A stretch of DNA of 64,000 bases from Flavihumibacter soli (lineage in GTDB: Bacteria; Bacteroidota; Bacteroidia; Sphingobacteriales; Sphingobacteriaceae), in assembly GCF_010692725.1 (NCBI RefSeq), contig NZ_JAAFZB010000094.1:248001-312000 (forward strand), written 5' to 3'. Both the position numbers and the translations under genes were made by a program. Position 1 is the stretch's first letter. Each line of letters opens with the position of its first letter. A model generated the notes under the pieces. The model did not search any database. It saw nothing but the letters and a program-made list of their open reading frames with translations, and was not told the DNA's origin. Shown piece after piece: positions 39,168 to 48,708 of the stretch.

Positions 39168-40594
39168 GCACTATAATCCTTGACACTTTGGATCTTCTCT
39201 TCTGGCAGCTTACTTTTCTGAGAGAAAAATTTTTCTATCTGCTCTAATGATTGTCCTTTTGTTTCCGGCAGCATTTTATATACTATGAAAAATGCTATTA
39301 AACAAAATACTGCAAAGAACCAGAAGGTGTAGGCGGTACCTAAACCATCTAACAGCATAGGCGTTAACTGCCCCACGATGGTATCCGCTATCCACATCAC
39401 CATAATACTTATTGCCATTGCCCGCCCCCTGATGCGGTTCGGGAATATCTCTGAAGCCACAACAAATTTTAACGGACCAATTGAAAAAGCAAAGCATGCC
39501 AGAAACGATATTACACATAAGAGTAGCATTATACTGGTAGTTGCGCCTGTGTAAAAACATAAGCCGGTGAGAAATAAGGCAATTGTGGCTCCTGCTGTAC
39601 CGACAATATATAAGGGTCTGCGTCCCCAGGTATCAACTTTCCATATAGCAATTAATGTAAACAGCATATTCGCCGCACCTAAAATGATCTGGCTCAGCAG
39701 AGAGTTGCTTAAACTTATACCGGCATTATTTAATATGCTGGGACCATAATATATAATGGCATTTATGCCGCTGAACTGTGAAAACAGGGGTAAGAAAATA
39801 CCTATAAGCAAAGGCTTCCGCATTCCCGGAGCAAACAGCTCCTTATAAGAGCCTTCCTCCTTACTCAGGTTTTGTTGAATCAGTTCAGTATCCCGGCGCG
39901 CATCTGCGCTATTTGATAATTTTGCCAGAATATGCTCTGCCTCATTATTGCGTCCCTTTTGTATCAGCCAGCGCGGACTTTCAGGAACCATCATCAGTCC
40001 GATCAGGAATAGTAACGCGGGCAATACTCCTAAGCCAAACATCCCACGCCAAACCTCATCTACGAAAAGATGATCAAACAAGTTATTCCCCGAAGCTGTC
40101 TGTTGAGCTAGAGAAAAATTCAGTAAACCTGCATTTGTTAAATATGCAACGAGTATTCCGAAAGTAAGAGCGAACTGGTAATAAGTGACTAGCCGGCCTC
40201 TGATATTGGCCGGGGCGATCTCAGAGATATACAGGGGAACCACGTTGGATGCTATACCTATTCCGATGCCGCCCATTACACGAAAAGCAATTATCCAGAA
40301 AAGTGATGGCATGAGGGCGCATCCCAAAGCAGAAAGCAGGAAAAGTACTGCCGCAACAAGGAGAAGCTTTTTCCGCCCAAATCTATCACTCAATTCTCCT
40401 GAAAAAGCTACGCCGATAATACATCCGACAAGAGCAGAAGATACAAACCACCCCTCCTGCGCTGCGGATAATCCGAACTGCTTTTCTACCAGCGGCAGCA
40501 CGCCCGAGATTACAGCCATATCAAAGCCGAAAAGCAAGCCGCCCAACGAAGCTACCGCGGTGATAACGCCGAGATAAATATTATTTTTTCTCAT
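39164..40594 (-). CDS. MFS sugar porter (sugar:H+ symporter)
   Basis: This 476-residue protein has twelve membrane helices and the sugar-porter signatures: GFDMAVISGVLP in helix 1, SDRFGRKKLLL in loop 2-3, VPESPRWLIQKGR at the end of helix 6, and PETKGQSLEQIE after helix 12. These are typical of XylE/GLUT-type carriers. It should move a monosaccharide across the inner membrane. In this operon the natural candidate is mannose made in the periplasm by GH92 and GH38. It overlaps the ROK kinase gene by 4 bp. Confidence 0.93.
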   Translation of the reverse strand: MRKNNIYLGVITAVASLGGLLFGFDMAVISGVLPLVEKQFGLSAAQEGWFVSSALVGCIIGVAFSGELSDRFGRKKLLLVAAVLFLLSALGCALMPSLFWIIAFRVMGGIGIGIASNVVPLYISEIAPANIRGRLVTYYQFALTFGILVAYLTNAGLLNFSLAQQTASGNNLFDHLFVDEVWRGMFGLGVLPALLFLIGLMMVPESPRWLIQKGRNNEAEHILAKLSNSADARRDTELIQQNLSKEEGSYKELFAPGMRKPLLIGIFLPLFSQFSGINAIIYYGPSILNNAGISLSNSLLSQIILGAANMLFTLIAIWKVDTWGRRPLYIVGTAGATIALFLTGLCFYTGATTSIMLLLCVISFLACFAFSIGPLKFVVASEIFPNRIRGRAMAISIMVMWIADTIVGQLTPMLLDGLGTAYTFWFFAVFCLIAFFIVYKMLPETKGQSLEQIEKFFSQKSKLPEEKIQSVKDYSA

Positions 40595-40623
40595 AATTCT
40601 ATTTATTTAATACGATTGACTAG

Positions 40624-42933
40624 TTATTGTGGTGACATGGAGGGTGGCGCGTCCTTTGCACCGCTGCCCCATTTTTTATTAGGCGTATCGCCCATCTGAA
40701 GTACCAGTTTTCCGCCGTCTACCAGATCGGCATGATAAAACCATGGCTTATTTAAGGGTTTGCCATCTAACGTGGCAGATTGTATATAGCGGTTCTTATC
40801 TGAAACGTTTTTAGCTTCAATCACGAAGGTTCCTCCTGAATAGTATTTATTATTCAGGGTTATAGTCGTTTCCCTGAATAGCGGACTTCCTATTTCATAG
40901 AACGGTTTAATGGACGCCCCGCCATCTGTTTGGAACAATCCCATGGCACTCATTACATACCATGCTCCCATTTGCCCCTCATCTTCATCTCCCAGCCAGC
41001 CATGATAAGGATCGGCACCATAGTATTTATCCATGATCTCCCTGACCCATTTTTGCGTTAGCCAAGGCTTGCCGGAGTAGTTAAATAAATAGGCCGCCTG
41101 CATATTTGGCTGATTTCCATGATTAATCGGCACAAGATCATATAAATCGCCTTCTGCGTTAAAATTAAACCTTGCTGATTTCTCGAATCCTTCATCTAAT
41201 CGGTTGTTGAATTCTTCTTTTCCCATCAGGTTGATAATCCCCTGAACGTCATGCGGATTAAAAAAACTATACTGCCAGGCATTCCCTTCCAGGTATCCAG
41301 GGCCGCTAAAGGAAGTGCAACAAAACGGACTCCAGTCCTTCACCCATGTTCCATCCCGATGTTTTGTCCTCACATATTTCGTCTCAGGATCAAACACATT
41401 TTTGTAGTTATCAGCACGTTTCATAAACTGCTCATATTCGGCGTTCTTACCGAGGGCCTTTGCAAACTGTGCTACGCACCAGTCGTCATAAGCGTATTCC
41501 AACGTATTTGATACCTGCCCTTCCTCATGCGGCACATAACCGAGCTTCATGTATGATTCAAAAAACCTGTTCCCCGCAAATCCATTTTCCGGAGTTTTTA
41601 TCCCTGGAGTGGTTTGCTGATGAATCATGGCTTTGAAAGCTGTTTCTGTATCAAAATCACGAATACCTTTTTGATAGGCCCCTGTAATAAGAGCTATCTC
41701 ATGCGACGCCTCCATTATTCCTGAATATTCAATGCCTGCAGGACCCTTTGGTAACCATCCCCCCGTTTTATATATTTCGAGCAATGATTTTACCCAATTA
41801 CTGGTGAGATCAGGGTTTACAAGGCCCCATAACTGGTTTAGGTTCCAGAATGTATTCCATAACGCATCTGAGCCATATACAGGTGACTTTGGATCTGCCT
41901 GACGTACTACTTCATTTACATCCACATACTTCCCGTTTACATCACTCCAGGTCGTACGGGCTACATATGACCTGTACATATTCGTGTAAAACTTCTTCTT
42001 GTTTACTTCTGTGCCTCCTTCAACTTTTATCTTGCTTAAAAGATCATTCCATGTATTCCTGGCATTACTTCTCACGGCATTAAAATCCCAGTTGAACTGG
42101 TTCATCTCCGTGTTCAGGTTAAGACGCGCCTGATCAATACTCACCAAAGAAATAGCGGTCTGCATCAGGATAACTTCGTCCTTTTTTACATGAAAATCTG
42201 CAAACGCACCTGTCCGCCCTTTTCCTGCGACATTCATTACATCATTTGTGATCTTCCTCCCGTTCCACCCGCCGAATGCTTTTATCGGCTTATTAAACCG
42301 CACCACAAAATGTACTGTATATTCATTCCAGCTCCATTTTTGCTTAGAATATCCTTCTATTTCGGTGTCGCTCACACGGGTAATTTTCGCATCAAGGATG
42401 TCAGTCTTAGCCTCTGAGGGAACATCCATATCTAATAAAATATGGGCATCTTCTTCCCGGGGATATGTGAACCTAAAAAAGCCCGCCCTTGTAGTGCTCG
42501 TTAATTCAGTACGAATATTGCCATTCATCAGTGTTACTGCATAATATCCCGGACTGGCAACTTCTGATGCTTTATCAATTCTCGACCGGTAGCCGCTGGT
42601 CCACCCGGTGGTAGGTGCATCTGCAGCTCCCCTTTCGGTGCTAAGTACACCAACCGTTGGCATTACAGAAAGTCCTGCCATTGTCCAGGAATGGATATGA
42701 CTAAATCCTCCTATGTTATTCAAAGAGTACTCATAGCCGGATTTCCAAACATCGCCCTGGTTATCCGGACTAAGCTGAACCATACCAAAGGGCATGGTTG
42801 CGCCAGGATTTAGCATCCATCTGGACTCTGATGTTCCCAGTAACGGATCGGCATAGTCTACCGGCTGTTTTGTTTGGGCTTGTGCAAATGCAAAAAATGC
42901 ACTTAGTCCAATCAATATAAAAGCTTTCTTCAT
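40624..42933 (-). CDS. GH92 exo-alpha-mannosidase
   Basis: This 769-residue secreted enzyme (signal ending AFAQAQ) has a complete GH92 architecture with YADPLLGTSESRWMLNPGA near the N-terminus, LWNTFWNLNQLWGL, NHGNQPNMQAAYLFN, and WLGDEDEGQMGAWYV at about residue 650. Its closest relative in the window by motif wording is the catalytic part of the 1056-residue GH92, not the 783-residue one, which suggests different linkage preferences within the set. It lies 10 bp after the isomerase gene and 29 bp before the sugar porter gene. Confidence 0.93.
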   Translation of the reverse strand: MKKAFILIGLSAFFAFAQAQTKQPVDYADPLLGTSESRWMLNPGATMPFGMVQLSPDNQGDVWKSGYEYSLNNIGGFSHIHSWTMAGLSVMPTVGVLSTERGAADAPTTGWTSGYRSRIDKASEVASPGYYAVTLMNGNIRTELTSTTRAGFFRFTYPREEDAHILLDMDVPSEAKTDILDAKITRVSDTEIEGYSKQKWSWNEYTVHFVVRFNKPIKAFGGWNGRKITNDVMNVAGKGRTGAFADFHVKKDEVILMQTAISLVSIDQARLNLNTEMNQFNWDFNAVRSNARNTWNDLLSKIKVEGGTEVNKKKFYTNMYRSYVARTTWSDVNGKYVDVNEVVRQADPKSPVYGSDALWNTFWNLNQLWGLVNPDLTSNWVKSLLEIYKTGGWLPKGPAGIEYSGIMEASHEIALITGAYQKGIRDFDTETAFKAMIHQQTTPGIKTPENGFAGNRFFESYMKLGYVPHEEGQVSNTLEYAYDDWCVAQFAKALGKNAEYEQFMKRADNYKNVFDPETKYVRTKHRDGTWVKDWSPFCCTSFSGPGYLEGNAWQYSFFNPHDVQGIINLMGKEEFNNRLDEGFEKSARFNFNAEGDLYDLVPINHGNQPNMQAAYLFNYSGKPWLTQKWVREIMDKYYGADPYHGWLGDEDEGQMGAWYVMSAMGLFQTDGGASIKPFYEIGSPLFRETTITLNNKYYSGGTFVIEAKNVSDKNRYIQSATLDGKPLNKPWFYHADLVDGGKLVLQMGDTPNKKWGSGAKDAPPSMSPQ

Positions 42934-42943
42934 TAATAATGAT

Positions 42944-44764
42944 TTACAAGACGGAAGTCAGATTGAATTCATCTTTACAAAACGCTTTTACCAGTTTGGC
43001 TCTGGAGCTACCCTGATTAGTTACAGTATAGCTCTGAGCAGCGGCTGGTATCGCAAAAGTTTCCGCATAGTGAAATTCCGTAATTGTTCCATCAGCAGTT
43101 TGAACCAGAATTGAAGTACCTTCAACAAGCATTAGTACATGGCAAACATTATTGGTTTCAATAGTAACCTTTGAGTCAAACTCTATTCGGTGTAAATCAT
43201 AAAAATGTTGCTGATGCGTAGGTAGATGGATCAGTTCCCAATCTGTGCCTTCTTCAATTTTTGTTGGCCTTGAAATCAGTTCTTCAGTTACTTTCTCCCC
43301 TTTCCGGTTGAAATCCAGATTTTTAAATGCATGATCGATATTAATCGGCCGTGGTTCGCCGTTCAGATCCAGCCGCAGCCAGTCATACATTTTAAAAGTA
43401 AAAATATAGGGAGTAGCACTGATCTCCAGTACCAGGTTATTTATTCCGGCACTATGAACGGTTCCATTCGGTATCAGAAACAGGTCGTGCTTATTGGCTT
43501 TATGACATTGGACATATTTGGTAATGTCAATTTCCTTTTTAAAATCCCGGCTGTATTCGAGTTCCTTTTTGAACTCAGAAGGATTAATGTCGTCCTGAAA
43601 GCCCAGGTATACATCTGCATTATCCTTGCAATCTAAAATATAATAAGTTTCGTCTTGAGTGATCGTCTCACCAAACTCTTTCCGAATGTACTCAACTGAC
43701 GGATGACATTGGATAGAAAGCTTACCGCCATCCCATGTATCCAGAAAATCAAACCGTATCGGGAATTCCGTTTTAAAAACATCTGCATGCTTACCCAAGA
43801 CTGATTGATATTGGTTAAACATTAAAAAATCAAAAGACAGTTCCAGTAAGTTGCCATCGCTCTCAAAAACGATCCCATTTTCAGGGACAATCATTTCAAA
43901 AGACCATGCATAATTCACTTCCTCCCTGTTTAACCCGGCAATACGCTCTTTCATCCATTGCCCACCCCATGCACCCGCTTCAAACCAAGGCTTTACCCTG
44001 AATACAGACTGGCTGATTTTTTTCAAGCCTGCATATACCGAAGAACTGAGCGCCCAATTGGTAGATTCTGTCCATTGAGCATCCGCTAAAACTGATATGC
44101 GGCTTATTATGTTTTGCTTATGATTATTCAGCACAACCCAATCCACAAAATAAAATCGCTTGTACATTGCAACCGGAGATTTAACCTGGTGGCTTCCAAG
44201 GTTTGTAACAGATCCGGCACGCATACGGTACTGCAGCTCACACTTCGGCAGATCAAAATAAACTACCGGTGCATCCCATTCTAATAAGGCTGAACCAATA
44301 CCAATTGCAATATTGATAGCATAATCCGGATCGGGAATTAAAGTATCCAGTCCGTCTGTATTAAAGAAATCCTTTAAATCAAGTCCGGTTTTTGTACCCC
44401 ATACAGAATCAGCATCCCCAAGAAACGGGTCAACCAATTCTTGTACAGCATTGTCCCGCTTCATATAATCCTCAGGGAAATGCCATTTCACCTTCAGGCC
44501 TTTTCGTTCGAACTCAGCATTCAGCAAACACTGTATTTCTTCCCAAAAGACGCCGACATATCCATCTATCAAAACAGTTTGCTTACCTGTTATCCAGTCT
44601 GCAAGTGAGTCATAGCCTCTAAATATTTCGCCGGTACCAATACTATGATAAGGATAGATATCATATTCAGCATGTTTGCTGGTTGTGATTTGTTGAGGCA
44701 ACAATGGCTGTAAGCTTTTTCTTCTAATACTAACAGGTGTTTCGGTTTTTTCAATCATCTTCAT
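42944..44764 (-). CDS. Class I mannose-6-phosphate isomerase with N-terminal kinase-like domain
   Basis: The C-terminal part (about 250-606) is a cupin-fold phosphomannose isomerase with zinc ligands Q352 and H354 (IQCHPS), E372 and H437 (IPNGTVHSAG), and the late motif FTFKMYDW. It converts mannose-6-phosphate to fructose-6-phosphate. At 606 residues it is much longer than the usual 300-400. Residues about 40-230 resemble a P-loop kinase: LIDGYVGVFWEE stands where a nucleoside-kinase Walker A would read DGxxGxGKS/T, but the lysine and the Ser/Thr are missing. That part is likely a degenerate, structural or regulatory domain; this is inference. It is the first gene of the operon down to 32661, with a GntR-type dyad in its promoter region. 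Confidence 0.85.
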   Translation of the reverse strand: MKMIEKTETPVSIRRKSLQPLLPQQITTSKHAEYDIYPYHSIGTGEIFRGYDSLADWITGKQTVLIDGYVGVFWEEIQCLLNAEFERKGLKVKWHFPEDYMKRDNAVQELVDPFLGDADSVWGTKTGLDLKDFFNTDGLDTLIPDPDYAINIAIGIGSALLEWDAPVVYFDLPKCELQYRMRAGSVTNLGSHQVKSPVAMYKRFYFVDWVVLNNHKQNIISRISVLADAQWTESTNWALSSSVYAGLKKISQSVFRVKPWFEAGAWGGQWMKERIAGLNREEVNYAWSFEMIVPENGIVFESDGNLLELSFDFLMFNQYQSVLGKHADVFKTEFPIRFDFLDTWDGGKLSIQCHPSVEYIRKEFGETITQDETYYILDCKDNADVYLGFQDDINPSEFKKELEYSRDFKKEIDITKYVQCHKANKHDLFLIPNGTVHSAGINNLVLEISATPYIFTFKMYDWLRLDLNGEPRPINIDHAFKNLDFNRKGEKVTEELISRPTKIEEGTDWELIHLPTHQQHFYDLHRIEFDSKVTIETNNVCHVLMLVEGTSILVQTADGTITEFHYAETFAIPAAAQSYTVTNQGSSRAKLVKAFCKDEFNLTSVL

Positions 44765-44853
44765 TCTATACGCTTGTAGCCTAAAAAGACCATGTTCAAT
44801 ATATATGTTATTTATTTTCAGTTACTTAAGAAACAACTCGGTGTATGATATGC

Positions 44854-44874
44854 TATGTACTAATGTACATACAT
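44854..44874. promoter_or_regulatory. Putative GntR operator and promoter region of the isomerase operon
   Basis: Two overlapping dyads are present: ATGTACATACAT (44863-44874), matching the consensus ATGTAYAWACAT shared with two other promoters of this PUL, and TATGTAC-TAAT-GTACATA (44854-44871). On the minus strand a weak promoter, TTTA-N19-TACATTAG, runs into the dyad. It lies about 100 bp upstream of the isomerase start. Confidence 0.6.
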
Positions 44875-44925
44875 ATATACTCTTTTTAAACTGTATTTAC
44901 AATTTGATTAATTATTAATGAACTA

Positions 44926-47865
44926 TTAAAAATCTATCCGAAGGCTTGTTAATCCGTATGCCGGGATCGTAAATGTATTTGAACTACTTTGCAGCGGTTT
45001 TTCATCTGGTAAGCATTGATAAACTGCTACAGGTTTGTTCAACGGCCAGGTCAACGCTACTTGCTCGGCCTTTTCAGAAACAGAGCGAAGCCGCAAAATA
45101 ACAGACTGATTATCAGCACTTCTTTTAAGAGAAGAAACCATTATGCGTGGATTGTTGACCAAAACAAGGGGATCATTGGCAAGAGTTTTTGCTGTTTCTA
45201 CAGCAATTAATGGCCGGTGCTGCTCAACGCCAAAACGATTAGCAACAACAGGATCATACGCTCCATGCAACAATACATAGTATCGTGACGTAATTACTCC
45301 TCCCTGTTCCAGCGGAAAGTTAGTGTCCCAGTGATTGTTCAGCAACCATGAATATAATGTTTGTGTTTCAGGAACTGTCTTTAACCATTTTTCTGCTTGC
45401 CGTGCCCCGTCCAGTATATTCCCGGTTAAATTACCAAACTCTATCAAAGGTGATTCAATACTGGTCCATGTAACGCCATAATCCTTATTGGAAATATCAA
45501 CCCATCGTTGGAATGTAAACCAGTTCCTGTTAGCGCCTGACAACTGATTTTCATCTGGTGTAATAACACCCAACGGTATATCCATCCTGGTTTTACCTGA
45601 TGGGATGTTAAAATCAAAACCAAAATGAATCCCTTCTTTCGTTTTAGTTGCTATTTTATCAATGGTATTTATCAGTTCTATAAATGGCTTATCCTTAGTT
45701 ATCCTGATTTCACGGGTTAACCAGTTACAGCCTTCTGCTTTTGATCGCACTAATAAGGAAACTATTAATGGCCCGCTCTCCTTTATTTTAACTGATACTT
45801 CAGAAGCATAGGTAGGCGCTGAAACAATATCTTTCCCATTAAAAACACCGACTACATAATTATAATTATTCAACTGAACATTTGAAGAAGGGTTAACAAA
45901 TTCCCTCTTAGTTTTCAGATCTGTTAAATTTTTGATGCTTCCTGTTTTTTCATCCAGGATAACTGATATCAATTCATTGCTTATTGAGAAAGCACTTGTT
46001 TTGAACCCTGATTTCTGAGTATTTTTCCCGGGTAAAATTCTAAACGATCCGGAACCAAACGGTGGAATTTTACTGCATTGAAAAACAAGTTCACCGCTTG
46101 AAAGACGTTGAGACAGCATTGCTTTACCCCGATCATCAACCACTCTGTCACCCGCCAAACTTTGCTCTGCAGACAGGGTAATCAGACCATCCCTCGGCCA
46201 GGAAAGTGTATTGATTATCGCAATAGTGTTACTGCCTTCTTTCTTAATAGGCTTAAGTGCATCTGCAATCAGATCTTTACTTAAAGTCTCTGCATTTTCA
46301 AAAAAGGAGGCTTTATTTGCTTCCACCTCTTTCGCAAGCGGCGCACGGGGATCCTGATAACCCCAGGTATGCTCTGCAGCGAGAAGAAGATTCTCCCAGG
46401 TATCCCTGAACTCTTTTACTGGTGCCGGAGAATCTTTATGTAAAAGCTGCCACAGTGTTTCAGCCTGAACCAAGTTTTCTTTTGCCCGTCTGGCCATGCC
46501 TACCCGCTTTGCATCCGAACCCAGACCGTTAGTCCAGAACTCTGTGAAATCGCCTGTGTATTCAGGAACAACGGAACCGTATTTTTTCTCGTATACTGCA
46601 AGTATGTCTTTTGTTCCTGCAATTACTAGTTTTGGATAAGCATATTTCTGATTCCATTGTCTTACTGCTTCAGGAAGATCAGCATCTATCAGGCAGTTAT
46701 CCGCCATAGACCACGTCATAGCGAAGATATCGTACGGTGAATTTGCCCTTTCCAGTTTTGCGGTTTCCTCAAAAATAAACGGGTCGATAAAATTTTGCAT
46801 CGGATCACTGGTACTGAGCCGGTCATATTCAGCGGTAAATGCCTGTATCTTTCCTAAACCATATTTACTCCCTTTTGCTCTATACCCATAACCATATGAG
46901 GTAGCCTGCAAGAAGAATAGCCGGCTTTTTCCATCCTGAGAGCGCCAGTAAAATGGCTGGTTCTCCCATTTTTTACGCAGGTCATAATAATTTGGAAAGC
47001 TAAAAAAGCCATGGATTCCATTCTGTGCAGCAGCCTGAACAAGTCCCCAGGAAGCGCCAGGGTTATCCATTTGAACCATCGTGTTTACAGGCACTCCTGT
47101 TACAGCTTCAATTTCTTTGCTGTTTTTAAAAATCTGCAATATTTCCTCATCTGAAAGGATGCCCGTGTTTAAATTGGAATGTGCGCCATCAATTTGTATC
47201 CATCCTTTTTTAACAGCTTCAATAAAAGATGCCTTTTGTTCCGGACTGGCATTTTTCAAATAACTGCTCACTACCCAGGTAGACTCCGGGTTCCATACAA
47301 ATCGGGCTCCTTCAGGATAATGCTGCGTTTTTCTTGCGATATCTATTCCTACATCAATATTCCGGACATGCAGCTTCTCCACCACTTCCTGCAAATTAGT
47401 GTAGCCGATATCTACATGAGAATGGGGATAAATATAAACTGTCCATTGTTTTTTCGCAGGAACGACAATCTTTTCTTCATACTTCCCATCACTTGTAAGC
47501 AGAACAATCTGTGCCTGGGTAGCTTTTAGTCCCGCATCAGCTGGCAAAAGAATAGATAATGAATCGAGAGGCTTAACCGGAGAAATATCCCAGCTCTCTT
47601 TTCCGCCATTACATTCAATAGTAATGGTAGCCTTATCTTCCAGTTTATCATTAAAATAAAGTATTACCTCACGGCCGGGCTTACCGTCTTCACGATATTT
47701 ATACCAGGGCTTAACTGAATAATTCAGTTTTAAAGTATTATTTTTTTGAAAAACTGTTCTTATAGCACCTGGGAGACCATGGACATTTGTGGCATAAATC
47801 ATTTTAACCATGACGAATAGTATACCAGCCGCCAGGCAGAGTCTAAGTAAATATGCAGGCCTCAT
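44926..47865 (-). CDS. GH38-type alpha-mannosidase, secreted
   Basis: This 979-residue protein starts with a hydrophobic leader (about 8-27) and is related to GH38. The metal-binding motif near the N-terminus reads HSHVDIGYTN, where classical enzymes have HxHxDxGW. MVQMDNPGASWGL probably supplies the catalytic nucleophile Asp, and the middle and C-terminal beta domains carry FGFDFNIPSGKTRMDIPLGV. The family cleaves alpha-mannosidic bonds with retention using zinc. The sequence is divergent from eukaryotic and cytosolic bacterial GH38, so the assignment to alpha-mannosidase is supported more by context than by strict motif identity. It follows the DUF3823 gene after a strong hairpin. Confidence 0.78.
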   Translation of the reverse strand: MRPAYLLRLCLAAGILFVMVKMIYATNVHGLPGAIRTVFQKNNTLKLNYSVKPWYKYREDGKPGREVILYFNDKLEDKATITIECNGGKESWDISPVKPLDSLSILLPADAGLKATQAQIVLLTSDGKYEEKIVVPAKKQWTVYIYPHSHVDIGYTNLQEVVEKLHVRNIDVGIDIARKTQHYPEGARFVWNPESTWVVSSYLKNASPEQKASFIEAVKKGWIQIDGAHSNLNTGILSDEEILQIFKNSKEIEAVTGVPVNTMVQMDNPGASWGLVQAAAQNGIHGFFSFPNYYDLRKKWENQPFYWRSQDGKSRLFFLQATSYGYGYRAKGSKYGLGKIQAFTAEYDRLSTSDPMQNFIDPFIFEETAKLERANSPYDIFAMTWSMADNCLIDADLPEAVRQWNQKYAYPKLVIAGTKDILAVYEKKYGSVVPEYTGDFTEFWTNGLGSDAKRVGMARRAKENLVQAETLWQLLHKDSPAPVKEFRDTWENLLLAAEHTWGYQDPRAPLAKEVEANKASFFENAETLSKDLIADALKPIKKEGSNTIAIINTLSWPRDGLITLSAEQSLAGDRVVDDRGKAMLSQRLSSGELVFQCSKIPPFGSGSFRILPGKNTQKSGFKTSAFSISNELISVILDEKTGSIKNLTDLKTKREFVNPSSNVQLNNYNYVVGVFNGKDIVSAPTYASEVSVKIKESGPLIVSLLVRSKAEGCNWLTREIRITKDKPFIELINTIDKIATKTKEGIHFGFDFNIPSGKTRMDIPLGVITPDENQLSGANRNWFTFQRWVDISNKDYGVTWTSIESPLIEFGNLTGNILDGARQAEKWLKTVPETQTLYSWLLNNHWDTNFPLEQGGVITSRYYVLLHGAYDPVVANRFGVEQHRPLIAVETAKTLANDPLVLVNNPRIMVSSLKRSADNQSVILRLRSVSEKAEQVALTWPLNKPVAVYQCLPDEKPLQSSSNTFTIPAYGLTSLRIDF

Positions 47866-47892
47866 AATTTGATTTGCTCCAACACAAGAAAT

Positions 47893-47923
47893 ACAAACAG
47901 GAGGCTGAGAACCTCCTGTTTGT
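47893..47923 (-). other. Intercistronic hairpin between DUF3823 and GH38 genes
   Basis: ACAAACAGGAGG (47893-47904) and CCTCCTGTTTGT (47912-47923) form a perfect 12-bp stem with a 7-nt loop. In the minus-strand transcript the stem is followed by ATTTCTTG, which is only weakly U-rich, so it could be a partial terminator or a processing site that lowers GH38 expression relative to SusCD. Confidence 0.75.
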
Positions 47924-47930
47924 TATGTTA

Positions 47931-48698
47931 TTATGGTATAGTTATGACCTTAGGCTCAGTGTAATTAAACACTCTTTGCCCGTCTACAGTTAAAGCAGTT
48001 CTTGCCCCAACCCTAAGATAAAGATCTCTCTTTGCTGGTAGTGTTCCACCTATAGTTGTAAAAGTCAGTGTTTGACCTAGAACTGCATTCCCCGTGGTGC
48101 CGCTATATGCGGTAGTTTTGGAGAACCTGTTATCATAGTTGTTGTTACCCACGTACTTTGTATTGTTGATGTACAAATTAATATCGGTTACATTTCCAAG
48201 GAAAGCAGCGTTAGTGGTTCCGCGGGTAACTTTTACTTTGGCGGTAATGGTACCTTCAGGATTTAATACAGGCTCGCCAACCCATTCCACCCTTAATAAA
48301 GGCTCAACTGAAAAATTAACGGTGGTAACACCCTTAACATCTACAGTCTGGCTTTGATCAACAGCCGGTGTCACTCCAGTTTGTACAAGAGAAACAAAGG
48401 CACCTTCTGCTGAAATTTTATACTTGCCTGCAAATATTTTGGTATTGTTAAAGCTACCGTCCTGCATGGTGGCGACATAGTATGGGGTAGGATTATCGCT
48501 CCAGCTAAGCTCGAGCATTTTGATCCTGGTTCCCGTACCATTTTCTCCAGAAACCTCGCTTTCAAGAGGTTTACCGGTACCGGCATCAATTACAGTGCCT
48601 TTTAAAGTTTCAGAAGGCGGGCTATAATTATCAACTTTTTTGCATGAGCCTATGGTTAAAGCTGCAAAGCATAATGCTATATAATATATCTGTTTCAT
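47931..48698 (-). CDS. DUF3823 lipoprotein (third surface protein of the mannan PUL)
   Basis: This 255-residue lipoprotein (lipobox TIGSC, Cys19) has an N-terminal carboxypeptidase-regulatory/transthyretin-like part (LKGTVIDAGTGKPLESEVS, KIFAGKYKISAEGAFV) and a second beta domain. The layout fits DUF3823 proteins, which are regularly encoded right after susD. The function is taken to be surface glycan binding in place of a SusE; this is known from gene neighbourhood rather than biochemistry. It is 10 bp downstream of susD and is followed by a 12-bp hairpin. Confidence 0.82.
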   Translation of the reverse strand: MKQIYYIALCFAALTIGSCKKVDNYSPPSETLKGTVIDAGTGKPLESEVSGENGTGTRIKMLELSWSDNPTPYYVATMQDGSFNNTKIFAGKYKISAEGAFVSLVQTGVTPAVDQSQTVDVKGVTTVNFSVEPLLRVEWVGEPVLNPEGTITAKVKVTRGTTNAAFLGNVTDINLYINNTKYVGNNNYDNRFSKTTAYSGTTGNAVLGQTLTFTTIGGTLPAKRDLYLRVGARTALTVDGQRVFNYTEPKVITIP

Positions 48699-48708
48699 TT
48701 TTTTAAAA

